Below, piece by piece: positions 22,116-31,433 of a DNA stretch of 64,000 nucleotides. The stretch comes from Wolfiporia cocos (lineage: Eukaryota; Basidiomycota; Agaricomycetes; Polyporales; Phaeolaceae), in the NCBI GenBank assembly GCA_029448655.1, contig JACCLO010000008.1, positions 124,001 to 188,000 of the forward strand, written 5' to 3'. A program made the position numbers and the translations under genes. The notes under the pieces were generated by a model. That model had not been told where the DNA came from and searched no databases. It saw only the letters and a list, made by a program, of their open reading frames with translations. Position 1 is the stretch's first letter; each line of letters begins with the position of its first letter.

Positions 22116-22752
22116 TGACACAAACAAGGTTGTGGGACTCACACTATAGCTTGATAACGACTTGAAGGAGTTGTTGAAACTGGTGAGGAAACGCTTGTAG
22201 GCGCAGTAGAGATGTTATGTGACTATGCGATAGCAGAGAACAAATCTAAGGCTTATCCGCAGTGATAGCCCTACTTATATACATGCATTGTTTGGTTACC
22301 AGTAAGGGAGCCAAACATGAAGACGGTCTGTGCGCAGACATAACTAATACAGCTAAGTCGTAAACTACAATAGACCATGCGTGCCGGTAATGGCCGCACC
22401 AGTAAGATCGTTTGTTTGGACCGTAGGTCCATGTTGTGGAAGTGGCTGTAGCTACGTTAGTAAGCCATGCATGTGATTCTTATATACCGGTATCGGGATA
22501 TGAGTAATCGTAGAGGCATTGGCATGTGATAACGAGCGGGCCGCTTATCCAATTGTACTGACATAGCCCGGTATTCGGGATATGAGTAAGGCGCGTGACA
22601 CCGGAGGTTAGTCCGCTGAGTCATTGACGCGTACAAACGTGTTATGTACGTGTTGTTATGACAAGTGGACGTATACCGCGTTGTGTACGTGTTGTTTGGT
22701 CGCGTGTACGTGTAGACGGGCGCTTAGCAGCGTAAACGTCTACAAGGTCGTA
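22116..22752 (-). repeat. 5' LTR of family-A unit 2, main part
   Basis: 637 bp; with 23852-23913 it makes 699 bp. It holds TATATAAG (22281 to 22274 on the minus strand) and the primer segment 22237-22247 exactly 34 nt downstream. It is split by solo LTR H, with TCGTA duplicated at 22748-22752 and 23847-23851. Confidence 0.9.
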
Positions 22753-23846
22753 TGTCACAGATTTATCTGGGGCTTACAGCATTTTTCCTACGATTATAGC
22801 AATTTACCTGGGATTTATACGTCTAACTACAAGTTATCTACGGGTTAACTCCCATTGCCACCACGACAAGCTCTTAACTGGGCTTATCAACCACATGACT
22901 AGCTTACGTAACGCTACGGTACAACCACGTCCAATAGCAACACTACAGCATACGTCATAGGTCTCGCCCGTCAGAGCAAGACCAGCCACGTCATAGATCC
23001 TAGATCATAATGATAGGCCGAGCGCGGCACGCTCGCATAATAATGTCCACATGTACAAACAGTGCCTCGCGGCCTTGTACTATTGGGTCGGCCTTCACGG
23101 CTTCCTACCGCCATAAGATCCTTGATCACAATGGCACCTCAGGCGCGCCACGCCTTCGCATAATAATGGCAACACGGCCAAATAGCATTATATTAGCACC
23201 AAGGCAATATCGCTATAGGCTCGGCCTTCTCGGCCATCTCACGGACTCGGCGTTCTCCAAGTCCCGGGCTTCTGCCATCACGGCGTTGCCCAAACACCGG
23301 TCCTCGCCCACGGCTAAGACCAACACATGTCCCGGTTACCTTCCGGTCCGGACATAACACATGCTACGGTACCTAACGGTCCAATAGCATAACGACCTCG
23401 GCGTCCCGCCTTGGTCATCCAACGAAGCACGGCCAATCGCCATTATACCGCAAGGTATCCGGCAACCGGCTTCACCTATACCCGGGCTGCGCCCGCGTTA
23501 ACACAACAATAAAGACATAATCCCTCTATTACGATTGGGTCGGCCATTAGGGCCTTCCACGGCCATTCTAGATAGAGTAACTAAACATCAGATAAGATAA
23601 GCTTCGCCACTTGGCAAAGCCACATAACCCGGTAAGGACATAGCTAGCTAGTAGCACGTGACCTTCCCGTACACATGTATATAAGTAGGAGCCAAGCGCT
23701 CTATAACTTCAGTTCTATTCTTCTCGGCGTACGCCGTAGAAGAACTTTCCATCTACTACCGTGTCTGATAACCTCTACCTCACCTCGTCGCCTTAGTTCA
23801 TCGCAAGGATACTGGCGTGGTGAGTCCCACAGAGCCATCTGTGTCA
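22753..23846 (+). repeat. Solo LTR H
   Basis: 1094-bp LTR starting TGTCACAGATTTATC and ending AGCCATCTGTGTCA, flanked by TCGTA on both sides. Plus-strand TATATAAG near 23680, then the stem TAGGAGC/GCTCTA, then CAGTTCTATTC. A second copy lies at 61313-62967. No internal sequence is attached, so it is a solo LTR left by LTR-LTR recombination. Short ORFs inside it are not supported. Confidence 0.88.
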
Positions 23847-23851
23847 TCGTA

Positions 23852-23913
23852 GAAATACCAGATAAATAGGTAAAAATACGGGAAAAATAGTGGCATGTCC
23901 CAAAACTGTGACA
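23852..23913 (-). repeat. 5' LTR of family-A unit 2, distal 62 bp
   Basis: The first 62 bp of the LTR in sense orientation (TGTCACAGTTTTGGGACATG onward). It is followed by the outer duplication CTCAG (23914-23918). Confidence 0.88.
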
Positions 23914-23918
23914 CTCAG

Positions 23919-24157
23919 TACTTAGGTACCTGGGGACTTGTACATACGAATACGGACATTAGTATTATCTAATAAGACTGTTAGGGGTCTTATTTATCAT
24001 GTATATATACTAGACTTGCTGAGCGCTATTGCCTCAGTTCTATTCATTGCATTCATACTACGAGTTAACCACTCAACGTATCCTGCTTAACACCTGCTTA
24101 TCCCTTGCCTAACCAGCAAATACCAAGACTATTACAAGTAAGTGTTATCTTGTGTTA
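23919..24157 (+). repeat. 3' LTR of older D copy, right part
   Basis: 239 bp resuming at TACTTAGGTACC and ending TTATCTTGTGTTA. It contains TATATATAC near 24001 and the inverted repeat CTGAG...CTCAG, then AGTTCTATTCAT, as in the intact D LTRs. Confidence 0.88.
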
Positions 24158-24389
24158 TTTACATTTATTTTAACACTCCTGTGTTTCATTATGACTCTTA
24201 TTCGACTTACAAATGGCTAGCCAGGTACCCACTGGAGAACGTATAAGCGTGTCTGATCATGACCGATGATCTATCACGTGAGCTGGCGAGCTTGAGGTCT
24301 TCCGAGACGTTCGACGATACTTGTGCCTAACTTACTTCGACTCACTATACAAACTCATAATCGGCTTTATTCAGTTGCATCTATTCAAC
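24158..24389 (+). other. Flank of older D copy and 5' region of the KDZ gene
   Basis: About 230 bp between the D LTR and the first KDZ ATG. No ORF of note and no clear TATA box; presumably upstream sequence of the KDZ gene. Confidence 0.4.
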
Positions 24390-27216
24390 ATGGCGCGTAC
24401 CAAAGGACTCTCACGTACCGCGCACACGTCTGTAGGCCAGGGGTTGGGTCGGATTTCAGCCGACAAAAACTTAAAACAACGTGACCTCTTTTTAGAGAGA
24501 CAGAAGGTTAAGAAGAGGAACGAGATGAGGTCTGCAGGTATGTTGGGCATTACCTATTCTAGCGCATTTTGTAATAATGACGATCTCAGGCTTAAGCCAG
24601 CAATCTTTGGGCATCCTTGCCAAAATCCGTGGCGATCAAGTACCCATGGACGTTGAAGACGCCGAGCCAGCCGGGGTGTTCTCAGAGGCTGTTGGCAACG
24701 ATGACGATGAATGGGAGACCATCCCTGAGGATCTGCGTATGAACGAAGACTTCATGCACGCACTACGAGATATTACACATTCGAGGTATGTCGTATGACA
24801 CTTTTATAGCTGCTGCTGCTAAATATCATATGCGCAGTTTTCGTAGAAGAAAGGACGCACGTACCTGGCACCAGCGTATACAACACATGGACGAGAATTG
24901 GCGTGTGGTACTTCCAGAACTTGCGGCAGCGTATACCCACTGGCGCTACGCAGATCGTACAGAGGAGCCTGCGTCTGACACACTGGCGACAACATTCGAC
25001 ATTTCTGCGTTCGATATCTTTAGTCTTACAACCTCTGTTACTGTCCGACGCGCTTCAAGTATGCGATCAAACGCTGAGGCTATAGTAATGCACGGATATC
25101 TCGGTACCACGCCGATCAATCCAACCGTCGCCATCTCGTTAAAATCACTTGAGTTCCTATATTCAATTCGACTATTCAAAGCATCGTTCAGCATAGAAGC
25201 CTTCTGCAAGTTGATGTGTTACTTGTATAAGGTACATTAGCTCATACACTATGTTGCCCGCAATCTATAATATATTTTAGATTCCGTATAAAGCGCGCTT
25301 TCGAACCCTAGTTGCAGACGCGTTTGAGGTATATCTTGGCATGCGTCGCATCGTTGACAAGCAAATACTCACTGCACTCGGACGCGACTCTCCAAACTGG
25401 CGTGTTTTGTATGGCTGTCCAGCTTATGGCTATGAGGTATGTGGGGGTCCCCAAATTGCTTTTAAATCTCTCATGTCATCTCACAGCTTATTGGGGAGCC
25501 TGCTCTGAAGTGGAAGAGGCTCATATGTATGGACGGTAACAATTCTCTCAAGCGCCTCGCTCCGTTCAACAACAGGATGCAAGGAGATATCCGAATCTTC
25601 GAGGAAAGCAACTACTTTATAGCACAGGACTTCGTTAACCAGTACGCGAATGAGGTGCAATCTCGTAAGCGCAGACCAAACGATTCGTGGGCGGAATATG
25701 CAGAGGAGGAGGGCGACGACGCAGAGGAGGATACTCAAGACATGACTGAAGGTGACCCGACGGATGGAGCCATCGATCGCCCGGATTATGAACCGTGTAT
25801 GAAGAACTGGAAGGCGGCGGCATCTGATGAGAAAAAAAAATGTGGGCAATTTTTGACGAGACCGGGGTCTTTGCCAGTGCATGCAGACACGGATTTATTC
25901 TGTGGCTCATGGACATGGTACGAAGTGGAGAACTGTAAGCATGCGTTATTATAGTGAACTATGGCTAACTAATTGCATAGAGCCAAATATCCCCTGGCAA
26001 TTGTATCAAAATCACTCGATGTATTGGGCGAACGCGTACTCGTGGGATACGACATTGGATGCGAGTTTGAGGGGACTATACGATGCAGTTCTCTCGGATG
26101 GAGATGGAAAGAGGCAAACTGCAGATGCTGTGTGAATGCCTTCCACGGATATACTCACTGCTATCCGTGTCAGACGCGCAACCATCTGAACGTCATTGAA
26201 GGTGCAGGCATCGAGGATCTCGAGACACTGGAGAGAATATTCAGTGCATCCAACATTCTTGCCTCTGTCACTGGACATGCATCGGCGTATCACTGACGCG
26301 TTCTAATCGACACTTACTTCAAACAATGGGATGAAGAAAAATATGCAAACCTGAGCACTATGATCTTCAATAATTATAGACAGGCTCTAGACATCTTGGA
26401 CTCAGAATCTACAGCTCTGGAAGAAGCACTGGACTCACTAGCATCACACTGGATCAGATACACACATGGCATGAAGAGGAGCGCTCCTATTTTCAGCAGC
26501 TCGAGCACGAGAACGACGCTAATTTACACGCGGTCACCTACGTCGAGGTGTTACAAGAGCTACGTGCAGTAGTGGCTGAACTTGAAGGCATCTCTTCGAA
26601 ATTCTATCGCGCTGCCCCTGCTGAATTACGTTTCACTCCTCCAATTGCCAGCTCAGTCGACTATAATGCTGAATTGTCTCGCACGCGAAAGCTGGAGACT
26701 CGGCGTAAATTCCTACGCGAACGACATGCTACATTAACACGCGAGGTTACAGAAATGGAGGTTCACATGGGAATTGCCAGGCGGTGGGAAGTAACGGATC
26801 AGCAATACATCGACGCAGTAAGCTACATGACAAATAGGCAGTATCATAAGGCGTTGGACAATCTCCAGCGCCTCGTAATCCAACGCCTGTTCAAATTACA
26901 CAGGATGAACATATCGCAGACGGGTAAGTGCTGTGGCTTTTATATGATTGTAATTAACGATCGATCTGTTTCAAGGATATCGCGTGCGAACGTACATTGC
27001 TAAATCGCTGCAAGCGCGATCAAAAGCCATTCGAAACGCCGTCAAGATATACAATCAGGCTGCTTTGAAGCTGGATCCCCCGAAGCCCACTGTCGACTGG
27101 GAGAGAGTATCCCATTACAATTTCCTGGAGGACTTTCACCTGTTAAGAGATACTCGCAACAGTGTGATGGACAAACCATGGACACGGCCTGCGATTCGCG
27201 AGACAATGAAACAAGC
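24390..27216 (+). pseudogene. KDZ-superfamily transposase, 5' part, decayed
   Basis: Starts ATG GCG CGT (MARTKGLSR) and is spread over exons separated by short GT-AG introns, visible near 24538-24591, 24786-24836, 25229-25280 and 25437-25489. Family landmarks: YLGTTPINPTVAISLKSLE, ALGRDSPNWRVLYGCPAYGYE, MDGNNSLKR, YDIGCEF, FHGYTHCYPCQ and GHASAYH. KDZ proteins are cut-and-paste DNA transposases with an RNase H fold. Lesions: a 9-A run near 25830 is one base short of keeping the frame into the IFDETG motif; TGA (26294-26296) follows AYH; a frameshift lies near 26445. The gene is then cut at 27216 by element C and resumes at 36504. Confidence 0.85.
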
Positions 27217-27819
27217 TGTCACGGTTTCTCTTATTTTTCCCTATTTTTCCCTATTTTCTCTGATTTTCTACAGCTCGTTCTACTCGCTTTCCGTATCACG
27301 TTATGTCTCACCCTTATCTCACTCTCGTAGATAACTCTTATCTTATCTCTTGTGCACGTTAGCTCAGCGCCTATCACGGCGCCTCGTCTTATCTGTAGAC
27401 ATATCTTATCTTTCCTGCACGTGACCCTACAAAGAGTTCACAACATACGTTGCCACACGTCACATGGCTTTCTAGTGACTCGCGTCACCTGCTTCTGGCT
27501 CACGCTCAGTCAGCGGCCTAACTCACGTCACATGCTGTAGCCTTATGCTCAGTCAGCGACCTTTGGAACTATCACAAGCTTTGGGTCGTACCATTACCGG
27601 TACATAACCCTACGCCCTGCGGTATCACTAGTCTTACCTACGGTGTTACGGGTCTTACCCTTCATGTATATAAGCTGGCCTCTGAGTACGTTGTAGACTC
27701 AGAATAGTTCTCCTCGACAATCGACTAGTTGTTCTTACCAACTGCTTGACTATTACATCTCACCTTTATCGACACCGCCCCTCAACCTTTATATTCAGTC
27801 TTAGTGAGTGTCTGCGTCA
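27217..27819 (+). repeat. 5' LTR of element C
   Basis: 603 bp, TGTCACGG...GTCTGCGTCA. TATATAAG at 27667-27674 and the primer segment AGAATAGTTCT at 27701-27711, 34 nt later. The inverted repeat TCTGAGT/ACTCAGA lies between them. Confidence 0.92.
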
Positions 27820-27822
27820 TTT

Positions 27823-27833
27823 AGAACTATTCT
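27823..27833 (+). promoter_or_regulatory. Self-priming site, element C
   Basis: AGAACTATTCT, three bases inside the 5' LTR, is the exact reverse complement of AGAATAGTTCT (27701-27711), the predicted mRNA 5' end. Confidence 0.78.
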
Positions 27834-28437
27834 TTTCATCGCCCCCCGGCCTTTTGGCCCTGGGGATTTGTGTTTCTAGGCCGGCGGTTTGGTGTCTATC
27901 CCTTTACAGGTACTTTTTTGTATTGGGATCTGGGGGATACATGGCGACGACCAGCCATTCAATAGGTTATTAGCGGCACCTGCAAAGGGCCGTTAATGTG
28001 AACGGCGGCGGTGGATTAGACATGGGCGATGCCCCAGACCTATCCCCGTTACTTAGTAACACGTTTATTGTCCAGACGCAAGGACACAGCCTCGTTCCTT
28101 CGGGAACCAGACTAAAACCCGGCTTGCCGGCCTAATGACCACATGGGTTTGAACCTTAACGGGATCACCCGGTCACCGCTTCTTAGCGGCGGCTAGCTTG
28201 CCTGCGGTGGACGTCTGGGAGTGCTGCGGCTAGCCACCATGGGTGTAATACCCTAATCTGGCCTGTTACCGGGACCGCAAGGGAAGCGGGACCCGTTGTA
28301 TCTTCCACTCCGGACGTGTATGAGAGAAATGCACGCCGTCGTCGACACACCGACATGACACCTTACCGCATCAAGAACGGCCGTTCCCGGACTTTTTATA
28401 TAGTTGTAGTACAGCTTTCTCACGTAGTTACACAGCC
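27834..28437 (+). other. Element C 5' leader
   Basis: About 600 nt without a supported ORF. It is rich in stems (CCGGCCTTTTGGCC; CTTCGGGAACC). GGGTGTAATACCC near 28239-28251 forms a hairpin with a GTAAT loop, and TGTATC follows about 43 nt downstream; D and A leaders have matching pieces. It may serve packaging or translation, which is inference. Confidence 0.6.
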
Positions 28438-29340
28438 ATGCCTGCCGAGCGACAAGAGAAGTCCATCAAGATGGTCGAGGCTCGCCTGAGGGCCGGCCCG
28501 ATCGTCAAGAAGCAGAAGCAGAAGGGTGACACCGGCAAGATGCCGGACAAGATGGTCGTTACCAACGCGGCCAACGGCAAACCAGAGCTCTGGGACATTC
28601 CGTCCAAGAGCCGAAAGGAGGTAGAAGACCTCATCCGGAAGCCCAAGTACCATGGGCCTTGCCTCGGCCCCGCAACCATCAAAACAAGGAACCAGCAGAT
28701 CGCGGAGGAGGAAGCCAAGGCCATGCGAGAGTACGCGGCCCTTTCTGCTAAGCGCGCCCGCGAGCGACGTTTAGAGGAAGAAGCCGAAGTAGCTCGCCAC
28801 GTCGAGGCCGACGCGGCTTCTCGCGCCAGGCGCGCGCCTCCGCCCCCCGACCAGTCGCTTATGAACCGTATCCTCACGCCCGACGAACTCCAGAAGATCG
28901 TCGACCTCGTCCGCTTGCCGCGGGCCGAGTGGGCGGAAAGACGCCTCTACGACATCCCCCGAGACTTCAACGTCTTCGACATCTCCTGCACGGAGAAGAA
29001 GTTCGACTGGGGTGCAAAGGTGATACCCACACTACTGGAAACCGCGAAGGTCCTCTCCCCGGTGTACGCATGCATCGTGGCAAATGCCGACCTCTGTAAC
29101 GGTCATCCCACATACGAGGTAACCAACCTCATACGGGACCTCCAGACGGTGTGCAAGGGTTTCATCGAGGCGGTCCTTATGGATCGGATCGACAACAGCC
29201 AGATGCGGCTGTTAGTTAAGAACTGTAAAATCGTAGGGAACTTCATGACTGGGTATCCTAGCGTAGATAGGGAGCACATACAACGTATTATACGGGGCCT
29301 CAACGCCCTCAATGTATGGTTCCCTGTTCACCAAATGTAA
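28438..29340 (+). CDS. ORF1, uncharacterised leader protein (element C)
   Basis: 300 aa from the ATG at 28438. Basic N terminus (VKKQKQKGDTGK), GKPELWDIPSKSRKE, a charged coiled-coil-like stretch (EEEAKAMREYAALSAKRARE) and a C-terminal domain starting CTEKKFDWGAKVIP. The element D ORF1 has CTEKKWDW at the same place and the A ORF1 has GKKKPLQACAQVIP. No database family is recognised. It is separated from gag by 197 nt that contain CCTGAAAAGG (29356-29365) and pyrimidine-AG tracts resembling splice acceptors (TTTTACAG near 29490, TTTTTAG just before the gag ATG), so gag may be made from a spliced mRNA. Confidence 0.83.
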   Translation: MPAERQEKSIKMVEARLRAGPIVKKQKQKGDTGKMPDKMVVTNAANGKPELWDIPSKSRKEVEDLIRKPKYHGPCLGPATIKTRNQQIAEEEAKAMREYAALSAKRARERRLEEEAEVARHVEADAASRARRAPPPPDQSLMNRILTPDELQKIVDLVRLPRAEWAERRLYDIPRDFNVFDISCTEKKFDWGAKVIPTLLETAKVLSPVYACIVANADLCNGHPTYEVTNLIRDLQTVCKGFIEAVLMDRIDNSQMRLLVKNCKIVGNFMTGYPSVDREHIQRIIRGLNALNVWFPVHQM

Positions 29341-29537
29341 TACCCTCGCAGACCACCTGAAAAGGGGTCCTGTTTCATCTAGCTTCTTATGGTGTGACTT
29401 CAAGCTCGCGCTCAAGAAAGGCACAACACATGGCAGTAGATAAATTTTAGTAATTACGTATCTTTTTGGCTCGGTTCTCCTCCTTTTACAGGCCTTCCCG
29501 CACTTTTATCAAACAAGTGCTTACCAGGTTTTTAGCC

Positions 29538-31433
29538 ATGTCGCAGACCCCGCAACCCGAAGCATCCGGTTCCCGCACCGCGGTTAACACCCCGGAGCGA
29601 ACCACCTCCCCAACTCCCGTCACACGTGCACCACGCACGCCCGCTCCCCGCTCAGCCCCTCGACCCAGACTCTCCCCATCAGAACTCTGGCCATCGCACT
29701 TCTCGGGCCCCGTAGTAGGGAACGAGCAGCTGCCGCCCATTTTCGGCGAATACACGGCCTTGGAGTTCGAGAGTCAGGAAGTCCTACCCGTCAGGGAGGA
29801 ATTCGAGGTGGCCGAAGACGCATATGAGTCCATACCCGAAGAAGAGCATGCCGCCCTACGCCAGACATTTCAACTGTGTCTGAACTTCATGAACGAGAAC
29901 GCGAACGTCGCCGCAAGGTACACAGACGAGGAACTTCGTCGATTCCGATATGCTCTAGACTCCAGGCTGCGTCTCGTCCTTCACAGGGCAGACGAGCACC
30001 GCCAGTACACAAGGTTTCTGGAGGCGCGCCTGACAGCATCGGAAAACCGGGTCAAGTCGGCCCGTGACGACCTCGACTCCGCCCTCGCCAGACTCCAAAA
30101 ACTGGAGTCCACGACTACGCGCGATCTCGCCGATCGCCTTGCCAAACTCGAGGCCGCTGCCACTACGACAGCCGCCTCCGCTTCCACCACCACCGCTGCT
30201 CCTGCTGGAGTAGCACCTCTCCGCCCAAAGGCGACGCCCCCACCGACCTTTACCGGTGATGGATCTAAGATCCCGGTAAAGGAGTGGCTCCAGAAGTGTA
30301 TCATGTACTTCTCGGTAGCGAAAATCTACCAGGAGCGGGAGCAGATCGTCGAAGCCCTGCAGCGTCTATCAGGGTCGGCTTTCCAATATCAGGAAAAGAG
30401 GATTAGGGACTCGGTAGACGTAACGAAGTCCCTAGGAACGTGGAAGGAGTTTGAAGACGACATGGAACGCGTCTACGGGAAGAAGACGGACCAGGAGGTG
30501 GCCCGTAAGGAGATCAAGGGGTATTTTGGCGACGAGGGGAAGAAGAAGGCGAAAGCCAACTTCTTCACGTACGCGGAAAGACTTCGCCAACTTGTCAAAG
30601 CGGCGAAGTCCGAGAACTTGACGGTGCTGGAGGAGCTCAAGGACGCGTTACCCGAAAAGGTACGCGATGGCTTCTCGATGCTGAAGATCATCAAGCACCC
30701 CGCCCCCACTGAGTGGGAAAAATATCTCGATGTGGCGATCGAGTTTTACAAGGACGCGTACCCCGACGCAATTACCGGGAGTATCTTCGAAGACGGGAAG
30801 AAGGAGACGAAGAAGACAGAAGTAAGCTCAGGCGGCAAGAAGGCCGCCACTATCACTACATCCCAAACCAGCGGATCTGAAAAGACCGCCAGCGGTGGGG
30901 GCACCAAGACGAAGAAGGCGGGGCAGAGTTTGCCCGACAACGCTAGGCCCGACGCCACTTGGAAGATGGGTGCAGGCGGGAGGAAATTCCTCGTCTCGCC
31001 ACCCCACAAGTGCGCCCAGTGCGGTCGCGACAACTGTACAACCGGTTGGACCGACTGCAAATGGAAAGGCCAGCCGAAGGGAACCGCCCCCTCAGCGTCC
31101 AAGACGACAGCCGGGTCGTCAACAAACACATCATCAACGTCGAGCAGGCCGGCACCTGCTAACGACGGCAAAAAGCGCCGCTTCGTCCGGATCATTGAGA
31201 GATATGAGACGGACGAGGAGGACAACGACGAGGGGCAGAGCGCCACCACATCCACCGTGGGAACGCTCACCCGCGCGCACATCGAGGAGGTCGCGGCGAC
31301 GGACTCGGACGCCGATAAGGACACCGTCCCCGACACGACTGGTGTTATCGTTCACCATTCCACCCTCTCGGAGCCGCCGAAGCGGCTCTTAAAGAAAAAA
31401 TATACTTCGGATTTTTACTACGATCGTATGTGA
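29538..31433 (+). CDS. gag: Gag (element C)
   Basis: 631 aa from the ATG at 29538 (MSQTPQPEA); the frame is open upstream to 29466. Pro-rich N terminus, helical region (residues about 90-230), Ala/Thr linker, a capsid-like domain (FTGDGSKIPVKEWLQKC; GTWKEFEDDMERVYGKK; YPDAITGSIFE) and a Lys-rich tail. The zinc knuckle is unusual: CAQCGRDNCTTGWTDC is C-x2-C-x4-C-x6-C, with Cys where the retroviral CCHC knuckle has His and wider last spacing; element E has the same pattern. It ends in the overlap ATGTGA with pol in the -1 frame. Confidence 0.88.
   Translation: MSQTPQPEASGSRTAVNTPERTTSPTPVTRAPRTPAPRSAPRPRLSPSELWPSHFSGPVVGNEQLPPIFGEYTALEFESQEVLPVREEFEVAEDAYESIPEEEHAALRQTFQLCLNFMNENANVAARYTDEELRRFRYALDSRLRLVLHRADEHRQYTRFLEARLTASENRVKSARDDLDSALARLQKLESTTTRDLADRLAKLEAAATTTAASASTTTAAPAGVAPLRPKATPPPTFTGDGSKIPVKEWLQKCIMYFSVAKIYQEREQIVEALQRLSGSAFQYQEKRIRDSVDVTKSLGTWKEFEDDMERVYGKKTDQEVARKEIKGYFGDEGKKKAKANFFTYAERLRQLVKAAKSENLTVLEELKDALPEKVRDGFSMLKIIKHPAPTEWEKYLDVAIEFYKDAYPDAITGSIFEDGKKETKKTEVSSGGKKAATITTSQTSGSEKTASGGGTKTKKAGQSLPDNARPDATWKMGAGGRKFLVSPPHKCAQCGRDNCTTGWTDCKWKGQPKGTAPSASKTTAGSSTNTSSTSSRPAPANDGKKRRFVRIIERYETDEEDNDEGQSATTSTVGTLTRAHIEEVAATDSDADKDTVPDTTGVIVHHSTLSEPPKRLLKKKYTSDFYYDRM
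31409..31415 (+). promoter_or_regulatory. Candidate -1 frameshift heptamer, gag-pol of C
   Basis: GGATTTT, phased G GAT TTT in the gag frame, 15 nt before the gag TGA. Elements D and E have GGGTTTT or GGATTTT at exactly the same distance. Both heptamers are documented -1 slippery sites in plant RNA viruses (GGGUUUU in barley yellow dwarf virus, GGAUUUU in red clover necrotic mosaic virus; from memory). Confidence 0.6.

Larger units (their letters stand above)
2312..23913 (-). mobile_element. Family-A chromovirus tandem: LTR-internal-LTR-internal-LTR
   Basis: Three family-A LTRs of 699 bp (2312-3010, 12207-12905, and 22116-22752 plus 23852-23913) enclose two full internal regions of about 9.2 kb, all minus strand. 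The whole array is flanked by one 5-bp duplication, CTCAG (2307-2311 and 23914-23918), inside a D LTR. No duplication flanks the middle LTR. Both units contain the same solo LTR at the same leader position. This fits one insertion followed by unequal LTR-LTR exchange between copies of the same element, rather than two insertions. Confidence 0.9.

Noticed and set aside
25481..26293. Minus-strand ORFs of 90-133 aa within the KDZ gene
   Set aside because: Antisense shadows; the plus strand carries the KDZ motifs.
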